From positions 45,952 through 109,951 of the forward strand of contig JAKQSI010000051.1 of assembly GCA_029570205.1 (NCBI GenBank): DNA of 64,000 bases, given 5' to 3'. The first letter of the stretch is position 1. Every line of letters begins with the position of its first letter. The stretch is from Candidatus Omnitrophota bacterium. GTDB lineage: Bacteria; Hinthialibacterota; Hinthialibacteria; Hinthialibacterales; JAKPRU01. A program made the position numbers and the translations under genes. Below the pieces are notes generated by a model. It was given only the letters and a program-made list of their open reading frames with translations. It did not search any database and was not told the DNA's origin. This document shows, piece by piece, positions 54,401-63,749 of the stretch.

Positions 54401-57400
54401 GCCGGATCATCCGGTCTGAAATCCGGTCGAAAATAGCCGTCGCTTTCAGCGTATCCCCTTCTTTCAACGCATCCAGAAGCGTAACGGCCCGGTCCCGGTC
54501 CTTTTCCATTTCGCGTCGCCAAGTCTCGATGGTTTCATCGCCCAGGCCCAGTGAGCCATAAACCGCATTCGGCTCCAGCGCGAGCAGTTCCTTTACTTTG
54601 CGCTCACTGGAGGCATAACGGTATGAGAACGCGCGGCGGCGACCGCCGGATGTGCCGTCCGCAAATACCAGGGCGCTGTGCGGCCGGCCCCGGCGAAGGT
54701 ACGCAATGAATCGCGGGAGATCGTCGATCAGATCGAGCAGTTCGGGATCGGGAATCCCCAGATCGACAAAGTCCGCTCCCTGTAACGCCTCGCGATACGT
54801 GCGGAAGGGACCGCGCCGATCAATAACGACCAGATGAATCTGTGCGCCAAATTTCTCTATCAAGGTCTTTCGTTCCGCTTCAGGAAGATCCTTTACTCCC
54901 ACCCATCGCTTCAGGTCCCCGCCATAGACATCGCAATTGCAGCGAATCATATTGTCGTCCAGTCCGGCTTGATACAGGATGTCAATCACTTCGTCTTTAG
55001 CGGGTTCCAGACCGGAGGCCGGCACATAATTAAGAAGGTCCGAACCGGTGCAACGTCCGACCAGACGAAGATCGGCAGGCGATTTCACATCCCGGATCAT
55101 CCGTCGCGCTAACTCTCGCCCATCCGGGTCCAAATCCAACAGGAGCTGTTTTTCAGACAGGCCGGAATAGATGGCTAGTTTTCGCGCACCTGCGCTGAAC
55201 CGCACATCGGTAATGGGGATTTCCTTTCCTGCAATTCGTTCGCTTTCTTTGTATGAGGCCCCGATTACACCAATACAGTCCTCTTCCGCAGCCACCTGCG
55301 GATTGCGATTCCGTGCGGCTCTCAGAAGACGTCGGATCAGATGCACCTTCCGGAATGGGCCGGATCGGTTGATTTCTTCCAGCCCCTGCGCTTTCTTGTT
55401 CACCCAATCCGTAAAGGCATATTGGATTTCACGTTCCTCATCGCCGTCACGGCCCATTACTCCGAGCTGCTCGAAAATGGAGGCCAGGCGAGGGAGCCGG
55501 GCAAGGAATCCTTTTCCCTCGGTTACTGTTACATATTCGAGGATTCGCGGCTTCAGAAATGCGCGGGCTTTCTGTTCCCATTCCAGAATGGAGTCGCATT
55601 CCGTCCAGAGTCTCAGCGCGCCCCTTAAATCTTTCGTCAGATCGGCTCGGATTTCCTTCGGTATGCCGAACGAATCGTAGACATCCTCTGCCGTACTGGG
55701 GCGCAACGCGGCCACAATAATCGCGTAAAGTAACGAAAACTCTTTCGGCACACAGAACCCGCCATACGTCTCGCCGGTCGGTAAAACCATGCGGTCACCG
55801 CGCATGTTCCATTGATCCCGGAAAAACTCAAAATCGCCGATCCCAAGAACATCGATATTCACTCCGGCTGTCAGGGACAGATAAAAGACCCCCCCGCGCG
55901 AGAAAAAGTTCTCGCCGACTTTCAGGAATTCCGCAAGTCGGGGTGAATCCACAGCGGTCACACCCGCCATGTTGTACAGGCCATAGAACGAACGACCGCT
56001 GTTCGCGGCGTTGACATCTACCCCGCCTACCCATTTCGGCACGTTCTGAACCGAATGCACCTCCTGTGCCCCCAGGTCCACACGGCTTGGAGTGTAAAGG
56101 AGATTATATCGTTTATATGGGCCGGTAGCTTCGTAACGGAATCGGGGATCGTCGAGATCGGCGGTTCGTCCCGCCTCGGCGATCACCTCGCGGCGTGCAT
56201 AGAGCAGGGCATGCATATTGCGCAGGCGTCGTTTCAGATAGGCGGCCGCTTCACTCTGCAAGCCGAGTTCCTCGACCAATTTCCGCCGCGCTTCCGCATA
56301 GATATGGCTTTCCTTTTCCCGTCTCCAATCGGGATTCGCATCGACAAACGCTTTCGCGCTCTTCTTTGATTCCCGGACGGCAGACTCCAGAGCATTTTCA
56401 GCAACAACCCGCGCCACGGCATTCTTCTCCAATTCGGGATGCTTCGAGCAGTATTCGGAGATAGACGGCAGTGTTTGCTCGCGGGCAAGGCTGTCGAGTT
56501 CCCCCTTTCCTTCCGCAAGCGCCGCCAGAAGCGCAACCTCACGCCCGACTTCCGGGTACGACAAAACAACCTTAAGAAGAGCGACATCGCAATCTTTCGG
56601 ATTTTCGGGGTCCAGCCCCTCTTCCTCCATCACCGTGAACAAATCACCCTGCAAATCCATTTCATGGACAAGGATGCGCGCCGCTGAAAGGACCCGAGAC
56701 TCGTATTCCTCAATCCGCTCCTGCACCTTGTCTTCAAGCCCCCGCGTGCGCGTGACATTGAACAGAGCCATCGATTCTTCCAGCCAGTTTCGGATATGCG
56801 TGTCCGTTTCGCCGGGACCCAGAGTGGTCAGGACATGAAGGTTCGGCAAGTTCCGACGTCTGGCAACAGCGATATTCCGATAGAGATCCAGTCGCTCCTG
56901 TCCGCCGGACTGTTTCAATTGCAGGGAAACGGCCTCGGACAGATCCGTTGTGTCAAGGGCTTTCCTAATCGGATTGTCGGTCGATTTCAGCAGGGAACCC
57001 AGCGCCTCCAGTCGTGTTGACTCGTCTGCTTCCATGCGTTTCGCCAGATTCTCGGCCTGTTCCTGCTCAAATTGTTCGATCAGCAGCGCCAATCCGGCGA
57101 CAAGGTCTCGCTGTTCAAACAGTTGAGGCAGGTGGCGAATCCCTTCTTCAATCGGTTCGTTCTTCTCAACGGCAAGCGCCTCGGCTCGCCCCATCCAGCC
57201 CTCACGTTCCACCAGCAGTTCCCGCGCAATCGCCACATTTTCGGACTTCATAACTTCTTCGATATTCAACGCCCAATGTTCCGCGTGACGGCGGAACATG
57301 TCCTCCAGTATGCCGCGCTGCACATACGGCTTGATATCGTATCCGCTCCCGGGGCGCGGGGTGATCGTGTAACTCGCATAAGCAGGGAGCGCCTCCACCC

Positions 57401-58718
57401 AGTCCTCGCAATGTTGAAGCCATGCCGCCAGGTTCGGCGTGATATACATCCGATGACCGCAATCACAGATCAACTGCCGGACATGTTCATCCTCGCCGAA
57501 AAACGGATCGACAAATTCATTCACCGTGCCGAGGTTGATTGCATCGAGCGGGAAAAGACGCTGAAGAAAAATGACAAACGCAGGATCGTATTTCGGGGCC
57601 GCCGCCACGGCTTCCTCAATGCGCATCAGCTGGTAACGCACCCGGTCACATTGGTAGACAATCTCGGCGCGGTCGGACTGGAATTTCCGCCATGTCGGAC
57701 TGACACCGCTTTCCCTGCGACGCTCTTCGAGAATGGCGTCCCGATGTTGCCTCTGCAAATCGTCTACCACCTTCTGAATGCGTTGTTCAACGGACCGCAA
57801 GGCTTTGAGAAAATTGTTGATCGCCCCGTCGATCTGGGCTTCCGAGATAAGCCGTTCGCCAAGAAGATTGACAATGGCCTGCTTCTCTCCTCCCAGATCC
57901 TGCATAACCGTGCTGAGATCGCGCAGGTCCTCCGTAAGAAAATTCAAACGGGCCTCGCGCACACAGCGGTCCAGCTCCTCAATACTCGATTGCAGGATTC
58001 GCGTGTCGAAAACCTTGGCGCTCGCCGCCAGCATAGCCTCCAGGTAAAATGCCCGACTGAACCGCCCCCCCACCAGCCGGACACCTTCTTCCCGACACCA
58101 TTCCGCGATTCGACGCGCATTCTCAGTATCCAAATCGGCCTGAAAGGTCTCATTGATGATGGAATAAACCTGCTGACGCAGCTGGGCAATGTCGGTGATA
58201 TTCTGAAGAGCGCGCCGGACTCTATCGCCATCATAAGGCAATTCAATTTGAGTACGTGCCAGGACCCAGGCAGCAAGGCGCCGACGTTCTTCAATACCGA
58301 CTGCAAGGCCGTTGCGTAAAAAGCGTTCGAATACTCCGGCCGCATCGACATCCTTGGACGAAAGAGCCTCAAAAACCTCCTTCCGGCTCCCCTGCGGCCA
58401 TGTATCCATCAAATCCAGACAGGCAATCAGCGAATCCCGCTCGGTTTTCCCGCGAAGTACCTCCAGACAGAACACCACCCCCAGACCGACCAGCAGGGCC
58501 GCACCATGAGAAGAACCCTGGGCCAGCCGACGAATCCCCTCCACTCCCAACCGAAGAATCGGAGATTGACCGTTCCAACGCGAGATCAACAGATCCGCCA
58601 CCGCATCGTGCTCCTCCATCGCGCAAACCGAGAGACCGGCCCACTGCTCCCTGTCCGGCAGGGAAGCGCCGACACGGGTCCGAACCGGCTCCGCGAGCTT
58701 GCCCAGAGTCTTATCCAT
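51438..58718 (-). CDS. Giant multidomain protein with C-terminal ATP-grasp-like region
   Basis: This intact protein of 2,426 residues (2,482 if it starts at 58886) is one I do not recognise. In 2,482 numbering, roughly the first 900 residues are mostly helical. Residues about 950-1,650 are mixed, with CNCDVYGG and KWVGGVDVNAANSGRS segments. A basic coiled stretch (RLAARAARRKQAELADRQRKQRR) lies near 1,720. From 1,919 an ATP-grasp arrangement appears: IIYPFGNTTVPVALEQ pre-domain, DIVIVKPEKESGGRRAKIL (2,103-2,121), VVVQSVIPSRVRQL, then GIANVGQGGLLYEY near 2,222. An ATP-driven ligase or kinase reaction is plausible. The start at MDKTLGKL follows GGTGGGG closely; the longer start cannot be excluded. 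Confidence 0.8.
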   Translation of the reverse strand: MDKTLGKLAEPVRTRVGASLPDREQWAGLSVCAMEEHDAVADLLISRWNGQSPILRLGVEGIRRLAQGSSHGAALLVGLGVVFCLEVLRGKTERDSLIACLDLMDTWPQGSRKEVFEALSSKDVDAAGVFERFLRNGLAVGIEERRRLAAWVLARTQIELPYDGDRVRRALQNITDIAQLRQQVYSIINETFQADLDTENARRIAEWCREEGVRLVGGRFSRAFYLEAMLAASAKVFDTRILQSSIEELDRCVREARLNFLTEDLRDLSTVMQDLGGEKQAIVNLLGERLISEAQIDGAINNFLKALRSVEQRIQKVVDDLQRQHRDAILEERRRESGVSPTWRKFQSDRAEIVYQCDRVRYQLMRIEEAVAAAPKYDPAFVIFLQRLFPLDAINLGTVNEFVDPFFGEDEHVRQLICDCGHRMYITPNLAAWLQHCEDWVEALPAYASYTITPRPGSGYDIKPYVQRGILEDMFRRHAEHWALNIEEVMKSENVAIARELLVEREGWMGRAEALAVEKNEPIEEGIRHLPQLFEQRDLVAGLALLIEQFEQEQAENLAKRMEADESTRLEALGSLLKSTDNPIRKALDTTDLSEAVSLQLKQSGGQERLDLYRNIAVARRRNLPNLHVLTTLGPGETDTHIRNWLEESMALFNVTRTRGLEDKVQERIEEYESRVLSAARILVHEMDLQGDLFTVMEEEGLDPENPKDCDVALLKVVLSYPEVGREVALLAALAEGKGELDSLAREQTLPSISEYCSKHPELEKNAVARVVAENALESAVRESKKSAKAFVDANPDWRREKESHIYAEARRKLVEELGLQSEAAAYLKRRLRNMHALLYARREVIAEAGRTADLDDPRFRYEATGPYKRYNLLYTPSRVDLGAQEVHSVQNVPKWVGGVDVNAANSGRSFYGLYNMAGVTAVDSPRLAEFLKVGENFFSRGGVFYLSLTAGVNIDVLGIGDFEFFRDQWNMRGDRMVLPTGETYGGFCVPKEFSLLYAIIVAALRPSTAEDVYDSFGIPKEIRADLTKDLRGALRLWTECDSILEWEQKARAFLKPRILEYVTVTEGKGFLARLPRLASIFEQLGVMGRDGDEEREIQYAFTDWVNKKAQGLEEINRSGPFRKVHLIRRLLRAARNRNPQVAAEEDCIGVIGASYKESERIAGKEIPITDVRFSAGARKLAIYSGLSEKQLLLDLDPDGRELARRMIRDVKSPADLRLVGRCTGSDLLNYVPASGLEPAKDEVIDILYQAGLDDNMIRCNCDVYGGDLKRWVGVKDLPEAERKTLIEKFGAQIHLVVIDRRGPFRTYREALQGADFVDLGIPDPELLDLIDDLPRFIAYLRRGRPHSALVFADGTSGGRRRAFSYRYASSERKVKELLALEPNAVYGSLGLGDETIETWRREMEKDRDRAVTLLDALKEGDTLKATAIFDRISDRMIRHRRAERAAQDEITARQMHCSKRVQHSYHLASQAMSLIKRGLKLGHLDFGTWLILGGVYAINGKLEAHDITTRRKEFESLIAESGAEHGGLAGLPQNMVDDVVVSFVRPIYIMPEVSEYREVSTGIEGSLKAAEEQVSRLAARAARRKQAELADRQRKQRRAFLAESPAGDFRTLYDTAAAFLGDGTVKVDPENYGRFLAWARHLVSQVSSELVMADRDADAALDGFFGAGGVLEQGYLPLVQALAKATEKFREDSDTLTRCAETLELVDRALLIQRTLGVDNPDEMMVQIARYFDVTVNSHIFDYIPYHYHKQRSAAFEGLSRGQKIDLAFRRHQWLYRYARMLMLTETCLAETEPAYQDIWIGDVSRGVIPLGVRADNEAERFWFSYSRLRDASVLVHDGFPLPELLLDVSPELLQANKRATVGIIYPFGNTTVPVALEQGHRLARNEQINLILSAFPTIEEDPRAGREVLRLHDGLMYLNALDFERLLRAAGKPDNEIKARCRLLGDDGIFVAIQLPEPLIADAVFFHFTHPLRPDIGKVGCPLIQPILWEAATHLKCALPDMLKGSGVRTADQFNWYRRERNALSEEEGIREVRRRLMEFAETHDIVIVKPEKESGGRRAKILPLRQNHELLKDNIRELTELIYDISQTDNVVVQSVIPSRVRQLFRREFLESMVDRFARIGVTCHLDREPQTPLFCYFRQIVVRGAQDYQISHHICVISTAGIANVGQGGLLYEYTDNMIHPKYRKDLRDGITYAALESLVSQRNYIREHWREILDEYLDIYPEFRDRVPRELGEDLTGIADWDIPYEMGDYMPVMLVDQEDRYIAVYDKKAEEILPLFNRDGSPTEVEIFDKKRRPIPRVDARGYPLPIPAFDEAGIRIPLFDSRGEALRLLTVFKIEPNPGAGLWRPHNDQLPPERKGEGVYTIFRCLGERAKIYKDCLARLMKTKSLYDETTATVRFVSASSEEDPVGKAIRRIENELKQ

Positions 58719-59159
58719 TGCCCCACCGAAGAACTCTTTTAGCGAGATCACCCCCGGCTTTGCTTTCAGACGCCCTTCCCGACGACATGCCGTTTGAACC
58801 CCCCTCGTCAAAGTGCGTTCCACCAGTGTCAGGGGAAAAAGCACACGGCTGAAACCGGGCCGCTCATGTTGCAAACAAACAGTCATTATCTCAATTCCTT
58901 TCGGCTTTGGTTCTTATGGACTTATGCTGGATATATACAATATTATCAGAAAAGGACTGGAGCCGGCAGACTTCATCCAATGGCCCCGTTTTGTCCGGGT
59001 TGTTTCCTATTAGACACCAGAGAAGAACAGAGAGCCAAGGGAACTGTTTATCCGGGTTCCCGCTCTTTCCGAATAGGATATCCTATCACAAATCTTGTGG
59101 TAAAATGGAATGAGGCTTTGGAGCCATTGGCGTGCAACAATAGGCATGGAGGTTTCCGG
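58719..59159. other. Divergent intergenic region upstream of the giant gene
   Basis: These 441 bp (273 if the giant gene starts at 58886) separate two divergent genes and must hold both promoters. A TAAAAT at 59101-59106 could be a -10 box for the rightward gene, but no matching -35 is clear. No coding frame in the region is convincing, and I see no array or hairpin. Confidence 0.4.
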
Positions 59160-61673
59160 ATGTATCGAGTTTCTGTCAAACCATCCATCGCGCTTCTTCT
59201 TTTTGTCGTATCGGTGGCACTGCCGGTTCACGCACAAACAAGGATTCAAATCGGACAATTGGTCGAAGGTACCCTGACACCGGAGCAGGCGACAGCGGAT
59301 TTTGTCATCTCCGGAACAGGAGGAACGTATCTTTCCATCATCTGCGAGGCTCCCAACCGAGATGTTTATCTCACGCTAAAAGTTTTTGATTATTTCAACA
59401 ACCTCCTGGGAAGAAATGAGGGTATCAATTTTCCGGAGTTTTATGGGGCTTATCTGCCCATCTTGTTGCCGTCGAGCTCCAGTATACGGATACGCATTGA
59501 AAGTAGTTTTCCTTCGGGCGTTTCTCGGGCAACCTTCACGTTGGAAACACGGGAGTTCCCCTCGGATGAACAGGATGGGACCATCATTACACGAGATAGT
59601 CCGTTCTCCGGCCTGATCGGGCTTGAAGGGGATTATGATATCTACGCAATCAAACTCTCTCAAAGCAAATCGCCGGTTTGGGTGACGCTGCGGACGCCCC
59701 ATGATGTCCTGGACGGATACCTGAAAGTTTATACCTACGAATGGGTTACACTGGGAGTCAACGACGATTTTCTTGATACCTCTCCATGTGTGCTGTTCCG
59801 ACCGGACTACACCGGCTGGTATTTCATTGTGGTTCAAGGGTCTTTCTGGGAGTCGGTCGGTCCCTACGAGCTGACCGTGCAATCCGTCTGGGATGTTGCG
59901 CCGGAAGATGAATTTCCCGATGTGATCGCTGTCCAGGGGCAGTCCCAGGCTTATTTTCTTGAACTGACTCCTGATGATACCGTCTCGGTAGAAATTAAGA
60001 GTATTACGGATGGTTTCAAACCGACGTTTATTCTCTTCGATATCTGGCGACGGCTGGTCACAATCCAGGAAGCCGATCCAACCACCGGCATTGCCCGGAT
60101 TCGCGGGTATACACCTGTCGCCGACGGTTTAAATGTGTTCATCGTGCTGGGGGCGCGCGACGAAGAAACTGGGGAGTATCTCGTGCGAACACATTTGGAA
60201 CAGGACGAGCAAGACAACCGCGCGATATCGACTCAACAGGACATCGAAGGGATTCTCGGTCCGGCGGGGGACATCGATACCTTTACATTTGACGGACGGT
60301 CCGGCGAGCGCGTGTCTGTGTGGGCCTGGCCCGATACTTCGCGGACACTCCCGCTCGATCCGCTGGTTCGATTGAAAGGTCCGTCAGGGCAGCTGATTGC
60401 TGAGAACGATAACGCCGTCAGCGTGGAAGGATCTCTCATTAGCGGCGCATACCTCTCGCAGACCGGAAAACACACCATCGAGCTGCCGGCTTCACCGCTC
60501 TTGCCGGATGCAACCGCCGCAACCGGCGCGTACATCCTCTCCGTCACAGAAGGAACCGGTTTTGACCTGGAAGCGCCTCGATTTGCCTACCAGGGGCTTC
60601 AATTCCGTCACGAATCCGGACAGGCAGTCATTACAATAACAAGCAGTGAAGTGGCGGATGACACCTGGCCGGTCCACGCCGACCTTGTACTCGACCGGAC
60701 AGGCGAGAAGCAAAACGCAGTCTTGTCTCCCTTATCGGACACGACATTCAATGTCCCTTCGCAAACGAGAGATATTTTCTTCCTGTACTTGCAGGATGAC
60801 GCGGATATACCCAATCGCACCGATCCGTTAATTATTCCCTCGCCGGTAGCCATTGCGAGTGATCTGGGTATGCCGTTCGGCCTCGCCGTGCGCGAAACCG
60901 GTGAAGTGTTGGCCATCGACGCACTGCAAGGAAGGATTCTGGAATTCGACAGTTCGGGTAATTATCAGGTCTTTGCCTCCGGCATTGCCACAAGTGGCGG
61001 ATTGCTTGGTCCGAACGCTCTGGCGTTCGATCATAACGGCGATCTGTATCTTTCAAACGCCAAAACCGGAGAGATCGTTCGATACGACATCCACGGAGCA
61101 ACAGAAACTGTGGCATCGGGGTTGGATTTTCCGGTGAGTATTACATTCGATGCCGAAAACCGCCCCGTTGTCTGCTTGATCGGTAGCGATGAAATTATCA
61201 GAATCGAGCCGAACGGGGATTGTACAGTCCTGACGGGGGGAGTTCGGAATCCATTCGACGCCGCGTTCGGCCCGAGCGGCGACCTGTTCATAACATCCAA
61301 TGACGCCGGTAACGGCACGATATTTCGACTGAGCCGGGATGGGGCTTTAAGGCAAGTGGTTGAACCCTTCGCGAATGAACTGGACTCCATTGCGGTAGAC
61401 ATGGAGGGCAATCTGTATGTAGCGGATGGTAGTCAAGGCTGGATTTGGCGGGTTCGCCCCGATGGCACGATGCAGAAATTCGCCTGGGGGTTCTCCGGCC
61501 CGACGGATCTGGCATTCGGGCGCGGCGAGCAATCGGACATTCTGTATATAGCCGCGATGGGTGCAACCTGGTTCAGTTATTTCGGCGGCAGCTTGTCGAG
61601 TGTACGAACCGGCAAGAGCGGGTTGCCGTTACCGTTTGATGGAACCGCCGTCTCCGACTGGTCCTTATACTAA
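59160..61673 (+). CDS. Large secreted protein with PPC-like and NHL-propeller domains
   Basis: This 837-residue protein has a Sec signal (MYRVSVKPSIALLLFVVSVALPVHAQ). The N-terminal two thirds contain repeated beta-sandwich units like bacterial pre-peptidase C-terminal domains, for example DYDIYAIKLSQSKSPVWVTL and GDIDTFTFDGRSGERVSVWAW...ISGAYLSQTGKHTIELP. The C-terminal third is an NHL/SMP-30-like beta-propeller (GMPFGLAVRETGEVLAIDALQGRILEFDSSG, LAFDHNGDLYLSNAKTGEIVRYD). Such proteins are extracellular or surface-attached binders; no catalytic residue set is evident. GGAGG lies seven bases before the ATG. Confidence 0.88.
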   Translation: MYRVSVKPSIALLLFVVSVALPVHAQTRIQIGQLVEGTLTPEQATADFVISGTGGTYLSIICEAPNRDVYLTLKVFDYFNNLLGRNEGINFPEFYGAYLPILLPSSSSIRIRIESSFPSGVSRATFTLETREFPSDEQDGTIITRDSPFSGLIGLEGDYDIYAIKLSQSKSPVWVTLRTPHDVLDGYLKVYTYEWVTLGVNDDFLDTSPCVLFRPDYTGWYFIVVQGSFWESVGPYELTVQSVWDVAPEDEFPDVIAVQGQSQAYFLELTPDDTVSVEIKSITDGFKPTFILFDIWRRLVTIQEADPTTGIARIRGYTPVADGLNVFIVLGARDEETGEYLVRTHLEQDEQDNRAISTQQDIEGILGPAGDIDTFTFDGRSGERVSVWAWPDTSRTLPLDPLVRLKGPSGQLIAENDNAVSVEGSLISGAYLSQTGKHTIELPASPLLPDATAATGAYILSVTEGTGFDLEAPRFAYQGLQFRHESGQAVITITSSEVADDTWPVHADLVLDRTGEKQNAVLSPLSDTTFNVPSQTRDIFFLYLQDDADIPNRTDPLIIPSPVAIASDLGMPFGLAVRETGEVLAIDALQGRILEFDSSGNYQVFASGIATSGGLLGPNALAFDHNGDLYLSNAKTGEIVRYDIHGATETVASGLDFPVSITFDAENRPVVCLIGSDEIIRIEPNGDCTVLTGGVRNPFDAAFGPSGDLFITSNDAGNGTIFRLSRDGALRQVVEPFANELDSIAVDMEGNLYVADGSQGWIWRVRPDGTMQKFAWGFSGPTDLAFGRGEQSDILYIAAMGATWFSYFGGSLSSVRTGKSGLPLPFDGTAVSDWSLY

Positions 61674-61785
61674 TATCGGAACAGGCATTCTGCCGTGAAT
61701 TCGCAAGGGCGCACAACCGTGCGCCCCTGCGGGCAATATGCGCGGACGGAATTCCGGTATGAGCCGCCATGACAAGAGGCGTGTT

Positions 61786-62139
61786 TTACCTCCCCCGAAG
61801 ATCGGGGGAGGTCAGGTGGGGGTTGACAGGAGACCCGATAGATTCCCGGCAAAATCCCGCATCCCCCTGTATCGCAATCTCTACTTTCGGCCACCTTGCT
61901 CGGACCCGCTCCACGATCCGCGCCACCCACTCCGCCACCGTGTGTTCAATCCGTTCCGCATCCCGTGAATCCCGAAAACACCCGCTGAACTGCCGGAGAA
62001 TCCCACACCGCTGTTCCTCTTCCCGCAACAGCAGCCCGCCTGCGTCCGATGTGATCCTTCCCTCGTCAAACAAGGCCACCAGTTCCGGTTTCTCCAATGG
62101 TTGAAAATCGAACAACGTCCCTGTACACTCTGTTCTCAT
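61786..62139 (-). pseudogene. IS1380-family transposase remnant with internal deletion
   Basis: The 117-residue frame opens like an IS1380 transposase (FDFQPLEKPELVALFDEGRITSDAGGLLL, then RDAERIEHTVAEW). It then jumps in frame to a segment that normally lies much further on (VARIVERVRARWPKVEIAIQGDAGFCRE). Intact transposases of this family have more than 400 residues, so about the middle and all of the C-terminal half are missing. The DNA ends at a strong hairpin, ACCTCCCCCGA/TCGGGGGAGGT (61788-61812, 11-bp stem), at the 3' edge. It sits between two secreted-protein genes and is not expected to be active. Confidence 0.85.
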
Positions 62140-62268
62140 ACAGTCACCTGCCTGGCACAGGATAAAGTTCTATTTCAACTTTATTCCATAAGAGGTGACC
62201 TTTAAAAATGGCTGCCGCGAGGAATCCGGGGTAGGTCAGCAGAAAATGAAAGAAAGGGACTTTTTCGG

Positions 62269-63186
62269 GTGTACCGGCCATATATTCTATTGCTGGTTAC
62301 TTTGCTGCCGATCGAGGCACTGCACGGGACAGCCGAAGGAGAAGACGGCCCGGAACGATCCCATCACCCAGTCCCTGCGGTCGAGGTTGGCGCGTCCCTG
62401 GTCGGGTTTGTCAGTTGGGAGCCGGACAATCCGCCGGGTTCACCAGCCATGTTTCGCCACATGGGAACCGGATTCCTGGCGACCAACACCGGCTGGATTC
62501 TCACCCTGGAACATGTTCTGGCCTCCAATCCGGAAGGAGCTACGTTCTCCGTGCTGGCATTTATCGGTCCCAACAAGGTCACGGAACTCCCGGTTATCGA
62601 GGGGCCGATTTATCAGCCGAACATTGATCAGAGCATCGGGATGGCTCTTCTGAAGGTGGGTCGTGTTCCTCCGCAATTGCACCCGGTCGCGTTCGGGTAT
62701 AATTACACCATGGCCCCCGACAATACCCTCAATCTCACGAATGGGATTTATCCGGGTGATGAGGTTGGTGTGTACGCCACGCTTCAGGAGATTCTGCAAA
62801 CCTTTCCGAAGAGAGTCTCCATCATTCGTCCCTATGTCCGTAAAGGAATTGTCAGTGCGATCTCGTACTATAATGAGATGGAATCGTTCTATTTTCTTGA
62901 TCTTGTCGGATTCTCTGGATATAGCGGAGGGCCGGTTTTCCGCTGGGAGGACGGCGGAGTGATCGGAATCGTTACGAGTCTGGAGGCTCGTCAACAGCAA
63001 ATCGAACAGGAAGGGAGTAAAAATCCGGTGGACACCTATTGGATGCACGGGGTCCGTGCTGTGCCGGTCAACCGGTGCATCCAGGAACTCTTGAGCCGTG
63101 GCGAAATGGTTCGATTTATCGACCCGAATACAGGGGAACGATTTCAGTATTCCTACGCGAACGGTCGTCAACCCGCAGGCAAATAA
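62269..63186 (+). CDS. Secreted trypsin-like serine protease
   Basis: This 305-residue protein has a short signal (YRPYILLLVTLLPIEALHG) and a chymotrypsin-fold peptidase domain. The His is in WILTLEHVLAS, the Asp is probably in NIDQSIGMALLKVG, and the Ser is in SGYSGGPVFRWEDGGVIGIV. The Asp motif is stretched compared with the usual DIALLK. The C-terminal part (about 255-305) has no recognisable domain. It uses a GTG start with AAAGGGA nine bases upstream. A trypsin-like fold with a degenerate Asp site may be a chaperone-like or weakly active protease. Confidence 0.85.
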   Translation: MYRPYILLLVTLLPIEALHGTAEGEDGPERSHHPVPAVEVGASLVGFVSWEPDNPPGSPAMFRHMGTGFLATNTGWILTLEHVLASNPEGATFSVLAFIGPNKVTELPVIEGPIYQPNIDQSIGMALLKVGRVPPQLHPVAFGYNYTMAPDNTLNLTNGIYPGDEVGVYATLQEILQTFPKRVSIIRPYVRKGIVSAISYYNEMESFYFLDLVGFSGYSGGPVFRWEDGGVIGIVTSLEARQQQIEQEGSKNPVDTYWMHGVRAVPVNRCIQELLSRGEMVRFIDPNTGERFQYSYANGRQPAGK

Positions 63187-63278
63187 TCGGATCGCTCCCG
63201 ACTGGTCATAATCCCTTTCCTCTTGTAGACTCATCGCCGGCATATAAGAACCGGAGCGTCGGACTGGAGAATAGAACC

Positions 63279-63749
63279 ATGAAATGCCCCTATTGCGGCT
63301 CCAACGATGACCAGGTGGTGGATTCGCGAAATATGAATGAGGGCGAGATAATCCGTCGCCGTCGCAAGTGCCTTTCCTGTCAGAAACGGTTTACAACTTA
63401 TGAACGGATCGAAGAAATTCGCCTGATGGTTATCAAGCGGGATGAACGTCGCGAACTGTACAGTCGGGATAAGATCATCAAGGGGATCCGTACCGCCTGT
63501 CAGAAACGGCCCATCTCGGAACAGCAGATTGAAGAACTTGGGTTGGCGGTCGAGCGAACGTTGTTTCGGCTGAATGAGCGTGAGGTTCCTACCTCGGTAA
63601 TCGGTGAAGAGGTCATGCGCCTTCTGCATGAACTGGATCAGGTGGCCTATGTCCGGTTCGCATCGGTCTATCGGCAATTTAAAGATATCAACCAGTTCCT
63701 GCACGAACTTCGCCAGATGATGGAACCGGCGGATTCGGAGAGGAAATGA
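63279..63749 (+). CDS. nrdR: Transcriptional repressor NrdR
   Basis: This 156-residue regulator represses ribonucleotide reductase genes. The zinc ribbon CPYCGS...CLSCQKRFTTYERIEE is followed by the ATP-cone domain with VIKRDERRELYSRDKIIKGI, which binds ATP/dATP. The length is standard. Its stop overlaps the start of the following gene (ATGA). No nrd operon is visible in the window. GGAG in GGACTGGAGAATAG precedes the ATG. Confidence 0.96.
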   Translation: MKCPYCGSNDDQVVDSRNMNEGEIIRRRRKCLSCQKRFTTYERIEEIRLMVIKRDERRELYSRDKIIKGIRTACQKRPISEQQIEELGLAVERTLFRLNEREVPTSVIGEEVMRLLHELDQVAYVRFASVYRQFKDINQFLHELRQMMEPADSERK

